Shown here piece after piece: positions 1 to 8,052 of a DNA stretch of 64,000 nucleotides. The stretch is from Polynucleobacter sphagniphilus (GTDB lineage: Bacteria; Pseudomonadota; Gammaproteobacteria; Burkholderiales; Burkholderiaceae). The DNA lies in contig NZ_MPIY01000017.1 of assembly GCF_001953355.1 (NCBI RefSeq), forward strand, positions 1 to 64,000, read 5' to 3'. The notes beneath the pieces are model-generated. The model ran no database searches, was not told the DNA's origin, and was given only the letters and a program-made list of their open reading frames with translations. Within the stretch, counting starts at the first letter, position 1; the number at the start of each line of letters is the position of its first letter. The position numbers were made by a program, and so were the translations under genes.

Positions 1-772
1 CCAACCGCTCAGCAACTCTTTTTTCAGAATCAGTTAAAGGCATTGCTACACCCTTACCACCAGCGGCTAAGTTGCCACGAATTTCACTACCTTGCGGAAT
101 GCGCGCCAATGCGAATGGCACAACCTCCCCATCAATTAAAAGTACGCGCTTGTCGCCCTGGGAGATTTCTGGCAAGAAACGTTGAACCATTAAGGTTCTT
201 GCACCATTCTCGCCTAGCGTTTCAACAATGCTCGCCAGATTAAGGCCGTCAGGCCCTACCCGGAAAATACCCATGCCGCCCATTCCATCTAAAGGCTTCA
301 CAACAATATCGGCATGCTGTTGATGAAAGGCTTGTACTGCCTCAAGCTCACGCGTCACCAAAGTTGGTGGAATCAGCTCCGGGAACTCAGTAATCGATAA
401 TTTTTCAGAGTGATCACGAATTGCTGCAGGATTATTCATGACCACAGCCCCCTGCCGGACAGCGGCGGATAACATCCAAGTGGTATTGAGATATTCAATA
501 TCAAAAGGTGGGTCGGTGCGCATCAGCACGGCAGAAAAACTATTTAATTTACGCTGCTCTATTTCACCTAACTCATACCAAGAAGTTCCACTTGGCTTAA
601 TTGCCACAGTCTGGCAATCGGCTACGACAAAATTATCTTTCCATAGAATTTGGCAACTTTGACAAAACCAGAGGCGATGACCTGCCCCTTGCGCAGCGCG
701 CATCATTGCCAAAGTAGTGTCTTTATAGATCTTGAAAGACTCTAGGGGGTCGGCAATAAATAAAAAATCCAT
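1..772 (-). CDS. gshB: Glutathione synthetase, C-terminal part missing at window edge
   Basis: ATP-grasp ligase that joins glycine to gamma-glutamylcysteine, the second step of cytosolic glutathione synthesis. The reading frame begins at the ATG at 772 (MDFLFIADPLESFKIYKDT) and stays open to base 2, giving 257 codons of a family that is usually about 315 residues. A glycine-rich ATP-grasp loop (VVKPLDGMGGMGIF) lies near residues 157-170, preceded by the typical MRTDPPFD segment and NNP-x-IRD-x-SEKL. The gene lies 18 bp behind gshA on the same strand, so the two probably form one transcript. The C-terminal catalytic end is outside the window. Confidence 0.95.
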   Translation of the reverse strand, partial: MDFLFIADPLESFKIYKDTTLAMMRAAQGAGHRLWFCQSCQILWKDNFVVADCQTVAIKPSGTSWYELGEIEQRKLNSFSAVLMRTDPPFDIEYLNTTWMLSAAVRQGAVVMNNPAAIRDHSEKLSITEFPELIPPTLVTRELEAVQAFHQQHADIVVKPLDGMGGMGIFRVGPDGLNLASIVETLGENGARTLMVQRFLPEISQGDKRVLLIDGEVVPFALARIPQGSEIRGNLAAGGKGVAMPLTDSEKRVAERL

Positions 773-790
773 TTTTTATTTATTTAGCTA

Positions 791-2089
791 TTAAGAAAAT
801 TCAGCATTGGGATCGGTGCGCTCTAGCTCTAAGGAGGCAGCCAACAGGGCTAGACGTGCAACTACACCATACAAATAAAAGCGATTTGGCGCAGCACTAC
901 CGGGCTTAGCAGATAAATCAGGCATGGAGTTTTGCTCAAAGGCCAAAGGCACAAAATGCATACCGGGTGCATTTAAATTCTCATTCGGGCCGCGATCTGT
1001 ATGCACGCGGTAGAAGCCGCCAATGACATAACGATCAATCATGTAAACCACCGGCTCTGCCACGGCCTCATTTACTTTTTCAAATGAATAGACGCCCTCT
1101 TGAATGAGCACATCACTTACTTCAAGACCCTCTTTGACCACACTCATTTTATTACGGTCTTTGCGATTCAAACCTTTGAGCTGGGCTGGATCTTGAACAA
1201 CCATCACACCCATGCCATATGTGCCAGCATCTGCCTTGACTACGACATACGGTTTTTCTTTAATGCCGTACTCACGATATTTTTTGGCAGTCTTTTTTAG
1301 AATCTGTTCGACGGCTGTTTGTAACTCATCTTCACCCTTACGCTCATGAAAATTCACATTCGAGCAACTCGTAAAGTAAGGATTAATCATCCAAGGATCA
1401 ATGTTGACCACCTTGGCAAACTTCTTGGCCACTTCTTCATATGCGGCAAAGTGCGCCGACTTACGACGCACATGCCAGCCGGCGTGCAGGCCGGGCAATA
1501 AATATTGTTCGTGAATATTTTCTAGAACAGGGGGAATCCCAGCCGATAAATCATTATTCAATAAGATGGAGCAAGGATCAAAATCCTTTAATCCCAAGCG
1601 CTGCTTTTTCAGTCCAGTGCGCGCCAAAGGCTCCATTAATAAACGATTGCCATCGGGCAAATCAATCCAAGTGGGTTTTTTGATTTCATCAGACAAGCTA
1701 CCGAGGCGAACATTCAAACCCGCTTGACGCAAGATCGATGAAAGCCGTGCGATATTTTGCAAATAGAAGGTATTACGCGTATGACGCTCAGGAATCAATA
1801 ATAAATTTTTGGCTTCTGGGCAGATCTTCTCGATCGCAGCCATTGCTGCCTGAACCGCCAATGGGAGCATTTGTGGCGATAGGTTATTAAATCCACCTGG
1901 AAATAGATTGGTATCTACTGGAGCAAGCTTAAATCCAGAATTACGCAGATCAACCGAGCAGTAAAACGGTGGGGTGTGCTCTTGCCACTCCAGCCTAAAC
2001 CAGCGCTCAATTGTTGGGGTTGCTTCTAATACCTTTGTCTCGAGTTCAAGCAAAGGGCCGCTCAGGGCAGTGATGAGATGTGGGACCAT
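791..2089 (-). CDS. gshA: Glutamate-cysteine ligase (iron-oxidiser/betaproteobacterial type)
   Basis: Forms gamma-glutamylcysteine from glutamate and cysteine with ATP, the first and usually limiting step of glutathione synthesis. The 432-residue protein matches the family first described in acidophilic iron oxidisers and common in betaproteobacteria, rather than the E. coli GshA fold. Recognisable segments are CSVDLRNSGFKLAPVDTNLF near residue 45, NLLLIPERHTRNTFYL near residue 95, and a late YVVVKADAGTYGMGVMVV stretch near residue 285. Its placement immediately before gshB supports the assignment. It follows the amtB terminator, so it probably has its own promoter between 2090 and 2190, which I could not pinpoint. 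Confidence 0.93.
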   Translation of the reverse strand: MVPHLITALSGPLLELETKVLEATPTIERWFRLEWQEHTPPFYCSVDLRNSGFKLAPVDTNLFPGGFNNLSPQMLPLAVQAAMAAIEKICPEAKNLLLIPERHTRNTFYLQNIARLSSILRQAGLNVRLGSLSDEIKKPTWIDLPDGNRLLMEPLARTGLKKQRLGLKDFDPCSILLNNDLSAGIPPVLENIHEQYLLPGLHAGWHVRRKSAHFAAYEEVAKKFAKVVNIDPWMINPYFTSCSNVNFHERKGEDELQTAVEQILKKTAKKYREYGIKEKPYVVVKADAGTYGMGVMVVQDPAQLKGLNRKDRNKMSVVKEGLEVSDVLIQEGVYSFEKVNEAVAEPVVYMIDRYVIGGFYRVHTDRGPNENLNAPGMHFVPLAFEQNSMPDLSAKPGSAAPNRFYLYGVVARLALLAASLELERTDPNAEFS

Positions 2090-2107
2090 TTCATCATTGT
2101 AAGATTT

Positions 2108-2143
2108 TTAAAAGAAAGACGCGGGATACTGAGATCCCGCGCT
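2108..2143 (-). terminator. Intrinsic terminator after amtB
   Basis: Read on the minus strand, a GC-rich stem (GCGGGAT pairing with ATCCCGC, 2121-2127 and 2134-2140, six-base loop, extendable by G-C pairs) is followed by a T-rich run. It lies about 50 bp after the amtB stop codon and just before the gshA start, so it should end the glnK-amtB transcript. Confidence 0.75.
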
Positions 2144-2191
2144 TAAAAACTAGGCAGCCAAGCAAGCCTGCCCAATCAGGGTAAGTATGGA

Positions 2192-3667
2192 TTAACTCTC
2201 GTAAGCGGTCTCGCCGTGGGAGCTGATATCCAAGCCTTCGCGCTCTTCGTCCTCTTTCACACGCAAACCAATCACGATATCGATCAATTTGAAGGCGATG
2301 AAGGATACAAGTGCTGACCAAATGACTGTGGTAATCACACCCTGAGCCTGAACCCAAAGCTGACTAGGAATGGAATAGTCTGGGCTAACAGCATTAGCAA
2401 CATAATCCCAGATACCTGTACCGCCCAGAGCTGGATCAGCGAAGATGCCAGTCAACAAGGCGCCCAAGATACCGCCAACGCCGTGTACACCGAACACATC
2501 CAAACTGTCATCAGAGCCAAGCATACGCTTGAGGCCAGTAACACCCCACAAGCACACCACACCAGCAGCAGCACCGATTGCTAGAGCGCCCATTGGGCCT
2601 ACAAAACCAGCAGCAGGGGTAATTGCAACCAAGCCTGCTACGCAACCAGAAGCTGCGCCCAATACTGAAGGCTTACCTTTGTGAACCCACTCACCCAATG
2701 ACCAGCTCAATACTGCAGCTGCAGTAGCCAAATAAGTATTCACGAATGCCAATGCTGCACTGCCGTTTGCCTCTAAAGCAGAACCCGCATTAAAACCAAA
2801 CCAACCGAACCACAAGAGAGCGGCACCAGTCATTACATAGACTAAGTTATGTGGCTTCATGGCTTCTTTACCGTAACCAATACGCTTACCGATAACGAAT
2901 GAACCAACCAAACCAGCAATCGCCGCATTGATATGAACCACTGTACCGCCAGCAAAATCAAGTACGCCTTTTTGGAACAACCAACCAGCACGCGCAGTTA
3001 CCGCTTCCAGTGAAGCAGCATCTTTGATGTCATCAGGACCAGGCCAGAACCAAACCATGTGTGCGATTGGCAAATAGCTAAATGTGAACCAAATCACCAT
3101 GAATACTAAAATTGCAGAAAACTTAGCGCGCTCTGCAAAAGAACCAATGATCAAGCAGCAGGTAATGGTGGCAAATACTGCCTGGAATGCCATAAATACA
3201 TACTCAGGAATAACAACACCCTTAGAGAAAGTAGCGGCTACAGAATCAGGAGTAATACCAGATAAGAACAAGCGATCTAATCCACCCAAGAATGGTCCAC
3301 CTTCAGTAAACGCGATGCTATAGCCATAAAGGGACCATAAGACCGTAATTACCGAGAAAATGACCATACATTGCATGCAGATCGATAGAATATTTTTGCT
3401 ACGTGTCAAACCGCCGTAGAACAAAGCCAAGCCCGGCAAAGTCATCAACAAAACCAAGGCAGTAGAAACCAACATCCAAGCTGTATCGCCTTTATTAGGT
3501 ACGGCTGTAGGTGCAGTTGCGGCTGCGGCTGTACCAGCAGCTGGAGCTACTACTGCAGGCTTTTTAGCTTCATCTGCATGTGCTGGTGCAGTCACCATTA
3601 CACCGGCTACGCCAAGACTTAAGGCAATCGCGCCGCCAGCGACAAGTTGTTTTATCCAAGTGAACAT
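2192..3667 (-). CDS. amtB: Ammonium transporter AmtB
   Basis: Inner-membrane channel of the Amt/Rh family that conducts ammonium at low external nitrogen. The 491-residue protein starts with a cleavable-looking signal sequence ending near AHADE (residue 32), then an Ala/Pro-rich linker to about residue 60, then eleven predicted membrane spans. Family signatures visible are GDTAWMLVSTALVLLMTLPG, FYGGLTRSKN, DFAGGTVVHINAAIAGLVG (the conserved DFAGG-HI region) and DDSLDVFGVHGVGGILGAL with the second pore histidine. It lies 15 bp behind glnK, the usual pairing in which PII protein blocks the channel when nitrogen is plentiful. A terminator follows. Confidence 0.97.
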   Translation of the reverse strand: MFTWIKQLVAGGAIALSLGVAGVMVTAPAHADEAKKPAVVAPAAGTAAAATAPTAVPNKGDTAWMLVSTALVLLMTLPGLALFYGGLTRSKNILSICMQCMVIFSVITVLWSLYGYSIAFTEGGPFLGGLDRLFLSGITPDSVAATFSKGVVIPEYVFMAFQAVFATITCCLIIGSFAERAKFSAILVFMVIWFTFSYLPIAHMVWFWPGPDDIKDAASLEAVTARAGWLFQKGVLDFAGGTVVHINAAIAGLVGSFVIGKRIGYGKEAMKPHNLVYVMTGAALLWFGWFGFNAGSALEANGSAALAFVNTYLATAAAVLSWSLGEWVHKGKPSVLGAASGCVAGLVAITPAAGFVGPMGALAIGAAAGVVCLWGVTGLKRMLGSDDSLDVFGVHGVGGILGALLTGIFADPALGGTGIWDYVANAVSPDYSIPSQLWVQAQGVITTVIWSALVSFIAFKLIDIVIGLRVKEDEEREGLDISSHGETAYES

Positions 3668-3682
3668 TTTTTACCTCTCTTA

Positions 3683-4033
<351 letters not shown>

Positions 4034-4060
4034 TCAGGAAAAGAATTAAATAATCTTATT

Positions 4061-4081
4061 AAGGCGGAAAGAATCCACCTT
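4061..4081. promoter_or_regulatory. Inverted repeat in the glnK leader
   Basis: AAGGCGGA at 4061-4068 and TCCACCTT at 4074-4081 form an eight-base inverted repeat with one mismatch and a five-base spacer. It sits about 40 bp before the glnK start codon. It may be a leader hairpin or an operator overlapping the promoter; there is no independent support for a specific binder. Confidence 0.35.
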
Positions 4082-4146
4082 CCACGCTAAAATAATGACT
4101 TAAGATACCTTGAATTGAATTAATAAATTCACGTTATCAATGCAAA

Positions 4147-4186
4147 TGCACCAAAATAGTTCATTTAATTGCACCAAAATAAAGCA
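4147..4186 (-). promoter_or_regulatory. Tandem NtrC-like sites upstream of glnK
   Basis: Two copies of TGCACCAAAATA begin at 4147 and 4170, 23 bp apart, about 125-165 bp before the glnK start. The first extends to TGCACCAAAATAGTTCA, which matches the enterobacterial NtrC consensus GCACCA-N3-TGGTGC at 10 of 12 positions when read on either strand; the second matches at about 9. No convincing sigma-54 GG-N10-GC element was found between these sites and glnK, so the activation mode is open. The divergent ubiK gene could also be affected. Confidence 0.5.
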
Positions 4187-4198
4187 CCACGGCTACCT

Positions 4199-4459
4199 AT
4201 GAAAAAAACTGGCGAGATTCTTGAGCAAATTCAGCAAATTGCCTCTGGCATGCAAGCAAAAGTGGGGGATGCCATTCGCAACTCACCAGCGCAAGAGATT
4301 GAAAAGAACGTCAAAGCGCTCATGAATCAGGGTTTCCAAAAAATGGACTTAGTGACCCGCGAAGAATTCGAACTGCAATCTAAAGTTCTAGCCAAGACTA
4401 GAGAAAAGCTTGAGGCCCTTGAAAAGAAAGTGGCGGCGCTAGAGCAAGTCGGCAATTAA
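4199..4459 (+). CDS. ubiK: Ubiquinone biosynthesis accessory factor UbiK
   Basis: Small coiled-coil protein of the YqiC/BMFP family, known as an accessory factor for aerobic ubiquinone assembly with the UbiJ protein. The 86-residue product from the ATG at 4199 (MKKTGEILEQIQQIAS) shows an amphipathic N-terminal helix, the central LVTREEFELQSKVLAKTREKLE segment typical of the family (quoted in part as LVTREEFELQSKVL) and a C-terminal leucine-zipper-like heptad stretch. An in-frame TTG at 4169 would add ten residues unlike the family, so the ATG was chosen. It is transcribed away from glnK. Confidence 0.85.
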   Translation: MKKTGEILEQIQQIASGMQAKVGDAIRNSPAQEIEKNVKALMNQGFQKMDLVTREEFELQSKVLAKTREKLEALEKKVAALEQVGN

Positions 4460-4488
4460 GCTCAAGCAGCAACTCACCCACCAATCCT

Positions 4489-5103
4489 CTAAAGAGGATG
4501 GAACTCTTCAAAAAAAGTAGCGTACTGCTCTTGAGAGAGCATTTGTTCCACAGTGCCACTTTTCACATTCTGTAGCAATACAGAAACCTGATAAATAAAA
4601 ACTTCTCCCGCAGGAGTGCGTCTCACGATCCACCTTGATCGCATGAACTGCGAATGGTTTGGCATCTTCACTTCAAAATAATAATCTTTGACTGCAAAGC
4701 GCTGGTGATCGGCCGTTTGATAACTTGCTTCCTTAATGAGAGACGCATCTTTCACTAAATCAGCTTGTTGACTCAGTGCATTTTTCGAGCTTTCCAGGAT
4801 GCCATCTTCAAGGCTAGCTTGATCTTTTTTGAGTTCAATAGTGCTAATTGAAAAAATGGCATCATCTATTTTTACAGCGTCTAGAACCTGCAAAATATCC
4901 TGATCTTGATATACCAGATGACGCTCAAGGTGTTCTGGCTTTGCCGGAAATAAAGCCGAGTACTGCGCTTGAGTAGATGTGACTGTGCGCCAATCTAATT
5001 GAGGGCTACAAGCGCAAAGCATAAAAGTCAGTAAGCCAATAAAGGCAAAGACTACAAAGGAACGTTTGAACAATTGATTTGGGAAAAAATTAATTACACT
5101 CAC
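4489..5103 (-). CDS. Putative lipoprotein of unknown function
   Basis: Not recognised. From the GTG at 5103 the product is 204 residues with a basic start, one hydrophobic segment (SFVVFAFIGLLTFM) and a Cys within LCAC that could be a lipobox, so it is probably a periplasm-facing lipoprotein. The rest is a mixed alpha/beta domain rich in charged residues with no motif I know. The GTG overlaps the last codons of the upstream pentapeptide-repeat gene (GTGAGTGTAATTAA), which points to translational coupling. A further upstream ATG at 5154 would add 17 residues inside that gene and is less likely. It ends beside the 3' end of ubiK, transcribed towards it. Confidence 0.7.
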   Translation of the reverse strand: MSVINFFPNQLFKRSFVVFAFIGLLTFMLCACSPQLDWRTVTSTQAQYSALFPAKPEHLERHLVYQDQDILQVLDAVKIDDAIFSISTIELKKDQASLEDGILESSKNALSQQADLVKDASLIKEASYQTADHQRFAVKDYYFEVKMPNHSQFMRSRWIVRRTPAGEVFIYQVSVLLQNVKSGTVEQMLSQEQYATFFEEFHPL

Positions 5104-5665
5104 CCAAGCTACCTGGCTTGCATACGCGATCGCCCGTAACCCAAGTAGCGCCACCTAATTTGGCATATTCAAAGTTAGCATCATCAATATTAGCTCCCGT
5201 TAAGTCCGCATTAGACAAGTCAGCCGCAGTCAGATCGGCAGAGCTTAAATTTGCGCCCTTGAGATTTGCTTGTCGCAAATACACACCATACAGCCGAGCA
5301 TGACTCAGATTGGCGCTTGAGAGATTTGCGCCAGTCAGGTTAGCGTAAGTGAGATTGGACTCCTTAAACGAAGTCTTCACCAACGTGGCATTCGTCAGGT
5401 TAGCCTCTTGCATAAGAGTCTCATTTAGATTGGCATTGCTCAAATTGGCATCAACCAAAATGGTTTGACTTAAATTGGCGTTCTCTAAATTCAAACCACT
5501 AGAGAGATTAGCCTTGGTGTAATCACAACCAGCCCAGGTGGTGCCTTTGAGCGCACCTGGTGCTGCAGATGCAATCGCTTGAGCCGACGGACAGTCAGCT
5601 GCAGCAGCAGTCAATGACAGCATAGCAAAACAAAGAGTGGTAGCAATAGAAATGAACTTAAGCAT
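5090..5665 (-). CDS. Secreted pentapeptide-repeat protein
   Basis: From the ATG at 5665, preceded by a GGAG ribosome binding site, the product is 191 residues. A signal peptide ends near TAAAAD (residue 24). Residues about 50-175 are A(N/D)LXX pentapeptide repeats (ANLSNANLNETLMQEANLTN and similar), which fold as a right-handed quadrilateral beta helix. Cysteines near residues 25 and 47 and a C-terminal pair at 182 and 190 flank the helix and may form disulfides in the periplasm. The biochemical role is unknown. It lies between a porin gene and a lipoprotein gene and overlaps the latter. Confidence 0.85.
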   Translation of the reverse strand: MLKFISIATTLCFAMLSLTAAAADCPSAQAIASAAPGALKGTTWAGCDYTKANLSSGLNLENANLSQTILVDANLSNANLNETLMQEANLTNATLVKTSFKESNLTYANLTGANLSSANLSHARLYGVYLRQANLKGANLSSADLTAADLSNADLTGANIDDANFEYAKLGGATWVTGDRVCKPGSLGECN

Positions 5666-5685
5666 AGAAACTCCAAACTCTCTGA

Positions 5686-7380
5686 TTAAAAGTGCCAAAT
5701 AATATCGCCAGCCAAAACCGTTTGATTATTCCGATTGGGAGCAATCCCTAAATTAGAATTTCCATTAAAGGCGGCAGTATTTGCCTTCATGTAGCCAATC
5801 TCAGGACGCACTTCAATTTGTGGTGAGAACCAATGTTGCCAACCTACCGCAATATTACGGTAGGTGGTTGCCGTACCAGTACGTTGACCCTGATAGTCCC
5901 AATAAATTTCTGGACGTAATGAGAAATTATTCATTGGATCAGGAGAGTAATTGAGATAGCCAGTTAAGCCAGTTGATGAGGATGTACAAGTCAAGACGCT
6001 GGCATTTGCACACTGCGCCAAACTAGGGGCGTTGTATGGCATAAATTGAGATGCAAATGGCGAACCGTTATTGGCATAGATGGTTTGCACTGTGGAATTG
6101 AGGGCATTTGGCGCATTATTCTGATGCTCGTTGTACAGCTCTGCATCAAGATGCCAGTGCTCATCAATCTGGTGATACACGGTAATACCGTACCACTGTA
6201 AATTGTTGTAGCCGTAATTACCGCGATTGATATCATTGGCGCAAAAATTCACATCATCCTTGCCATCATCGGAGTTCCAACGACCGCAAAGGGTAAAGTT
6301 TGGATTGGCTCCTGGATCAACGCGAAAAGTGGTGCCTGGATAGAGCGGGTTAATCTGTCCAGCAGCAGGATTATTCGGGTAAGGATTTGTTTGCTTCTGA
6401 TACATATGTGGAATCGTTGCTTCCGTACCATCGGCAACACCAAACTGGACAATCCAATTTTTATTGACTGCCAACGAGGCCATAATGCCGGTGTTGGTGT
6501 AGTTGTCATATGTATACGTCATTGAGTGCGTATACATATAGTTATTTGGTGCCAATTGGGCTTCAATATCTGGCAAAGAAATATAGCGACCCACCCGAAT
6601 ATTTAAGCCTTCCATTACAAATGGGGTATACCAGTCTGCATAAATCATTGGCGTATCCCAACCATTGGCCAGATTCTTGGTGATCAATTGATTACTGCCC
6701 AGGCCATAAGAGGTTGTGTAGCGATAGTCGGAACCATAAATTCCTGAGAGACGGAAACCCCAGTCATTGTGTTCTTTTTGAACCATATCTGGAAAGCGAT
6801 CGATGTATAAAACAATTTGATTCAAATCCAAAGCATTTGGGTTGTAGTCATACGCTGCTGGTGAGTTACCACCGTGGCTCACTTTACTGGTACTGACATT
6901 TCCGCCGACGTCCACCCAGCCGTAAGCCTGGATATGATTTTCAAACATCCACTTACCAATATCGGTATCCCCAATAGCTGCCATCAATGGACTATCAACT
7001 GAGTTCGGAATGGTTGCGCCCAATGGATTGGTTCCGCCATAAGGCCACTCAGTAAAAGGCATTGGCGGAATAGTCTGGGCTTCTGGTGGGAAATCATCCC
7101 GACGCGACAAAGGACCATCAGGATCAACAGGTGGAGTAGCCTGCCCCATCTCTAACTTGTAATAATTTTTTAAGCGCTGCCAAAAACCTGTACCCAAATA
7201 ATCATCAAGACAGGTGTACTCCTCATAAGGGTTGCAATCTGTGGCGCCAGGAGCTGGAATCACCGCAACCGTTGCCGATTCATCGGCGTAGGCCAACTGA
7301 AAAGCGAGGGAAAAAGTAATCCCTAACCCGCATAAGACAGTTTTTAGACCAAGGGATGACTTGGAGAATGCTCTTTTCAT
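5686..7380 (-). CDS. Outer-membrane beta-barrel porin, BBP2-like (copy 1)
   Basis: The 564-residue protein has a signal peptide (cleavage near AYADE, residue 34), a periplasmic N-terminal segment with two cysteines seven residues apart (C49, C57), a Pro-rich stretch ending PPMPFTEWPYGG, then alternating amphipathic strands with many Tyr/Asn/Trp, and a C-terminal phenylalanine (GDIIWHF) as expected for BAM-assembled barrels. The pattern fits the putative beta-barrel porin-2 family. It is clearly paralogous to the porin at 16467-18188. The substrate is unknown. NtrC-like sites lie upstream, and the pentapeptide-repeat gene follows after a short gap. Confidence 0.88.
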   Translation of the reverse strand: MKRAFSKSSLGLKTVLCGLGITFSLAFQLAYADESATVAVIPAPGATDCNPYEEYTCLDDYLGTGFWQRLKNYYKLEMGQATPPVDPDGPLSRRDDFPPEAQTIPPMPFTEWPYGGTNPLGATIPNSVDSPLMAAIGDTDIGKWMFENHIQAYGWVDVGGNVSTSKVSHGGNSPAAYDYNPNALDLNQIVLYIDRFPDMVQKEHNDWGFRLSGIYGSDYRYTTSYGLGSNQLITKNLANGWDTPMIYADWYTPFVMEGLNIRVGRYISLPDIEAQLAPNNYMYTHSMTYTYDNYTNTGIMASLAVNKNWIVQFGVADGTEATIPHMYQKQTNPYPNNPAAGQINPLYPGTTFRVDPGANPNFTLCGRWNSDDGKDDVNFCANDINRGNYGYNNLQWYGITVYHQIDEHWHLDAELYNEHQNNAPNALNSTVQTIYANNGSPFASQFMPYNAPSLAQCANASVLTCTSSSTGLTGYLNYSPDPMNNFSLRPEIYWDYQGQRTGTATTYRNIAVGWQHWFSPQIEVRPEIGYMKANTAAFNGNSNLGIAPNRNNQTVLAGDIIWHF

Positions 7381-7450
7381 TAAATCATTACCGTTAGAAA
7401 GATATATATTGCAAATTTTAGTGTGGGGTAATCACTCAGTTTTGAATTGT

Positions 7451-7497
7451 GCACTTTGCTAGTGCAGAACTGGAAAGCGCTTGCACCAATTTGGTGG
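7451..7497 (-). promoter_or_regulatory. Two NtrC-like sites, 32 bp apart, upstream of porin copy 1
   Basis: GCACTTTGCTAGTGC (7451-7465) and GCACCAATTTGGTGG (7483-7497) both fit the 15-bp NtrC pattern GCACCA-N3-TGGTGC; the second has one mismatch among the twelve specified bases. The centres are 32 bp apart, three helical turns, as for paired activator sites at enterobacterial glnA. They lie 70-117 bp upstream of the porin start and also within the promoter region of the divergent EF-hand gene. No sigma-54 element was found. Confidence 0.55.
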
Positions 7498-7589
7498 CGC
7501 CACAATATTTGATGGATTTTAGAGAATAAGTATCCTTATACTAATATCAAGTACTTAATTAAGCCGTATCCGTTTATTCAGGGTGTTTT

Positions 7590-7907
7590 ATGACTAAGTT
7601 ATTGAAGTTATTCTCTATTTTTGCAGTACTACTGGGGCTTTCTTTAGCCTACTCTGCATTTGGAGCCGGTGGATCACACTCTACGCCAACAGGAAATTAC
7701 CAAATTACCAAAGGTGAGCCCTTGGTAAAGCGTCTCTTATTGCTCATGGATGCTGACAACGATGGCATGGTCTCTAAAACCGAGTTTATGAACTACATGT
7801 CAGCTGAGTTTGATAATTTGGATGTCAACAAGGCAGGCAAATTGGACATTACAGAACTCAAAAAACTCAATATCACTCAACCTCACACTGGTGGCGGTAG
7901 TAAATAA
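7590..7907 (+). CDS. Small secreted EF-hand protein
   Basis: The 105-residue product has a signal peptide (cleavage after AYSAFGAG, about residue 27) followed by a canonical calcium-binding EF-hand loop, DADNDGMVSKTE (residues about 54-65), and a weaker second loop, DVNKAGKLDITE. It is probably a periplasmic or extracellular calcium-binding protein; similar short EF-hand proteins are common in betaproteobacteria without assigned function. It is divergent from porin copy 1 and shares its 209-bp regulatory region; TATACT at 7537-7542 could be its -10 element. The downstream tautomerase-like gene is 145 bp away, separated by a hairpin. Confidence 0.8.
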   Translation: MTKLLKLFSIFAVLLGLSLAYSAFGAGGSHSTPTGNYQITKGEPLVKRLLLLMDADNDGMVSKTEFMNYMSAEFDNLDVNKAGKLDITELKKLNITQPHTGGGSK

Positions 7908-7953
7908 GCAGCAAGCTCTGCCTTGATCATCAAGACCTCAAAGATATGAACAT

Positions 7954-7990
7954 GGGGTATTCACTGAATAATCCCCTATCAATTTTGAGG
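7954..7990 (+). terminator. Possible terminator after the EF-hand gene
   Basis: GGGG (7954-7957) and CCCC (7973-7976) enclose partly complementary TATTCA/GAATA arms, and the hairpin is followed by an interrupted T stretch. It is a weak intrinsic terminator at best. Confidence 0.35.
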
Positions 7991-8024
7991 CATTATCTTC
8001 ATTCATTGCATGATCCAACACAAT

Positions 8025-8040
8025 TAATGCTCAAGCATTA
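8025..8040 (+). promoter_or_regulatory. Perfect inverted repeat abutting a ribosome binding site
   Basis: TAATGCT and AGCATTA form a perfect seven-base inverted repeat with a two-base spacer, directly followed by the strong ribosome binding site GGGGAG (8041-8046) of the gene starting at 8053. It could be an operator or an RNA hairpin affecting initiation. Confidence 0.4.
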
Positions 8041-8052
8041 GGGGAGACAAGT

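Noticed and set aside
2094..2357. Open frame of 87 codons on the minus strand at the end of amtB
   Set aside because: It overlaps amtB in another frame, includes the amtB terminator hairpin and has no family resemblance.
4484..4499. ATCCTCT/AGAGGAT inverted repeat at the convergent ends of ubiK and the lipoprotein gene
   Set aside because: The loop would be two bases, no T run follows on either strand, and it overlaps the lipoprotein stop codon; too weak to call a terminator.
7381..7450. Possible sigma-54 promoter (TTTGCA near 7410) between the NtrC-like sites and the porin
   Set aside because: The GG element ten bases before GC is absent, so it does not fit the -24/-12 pattern. The same check failed for glnK.
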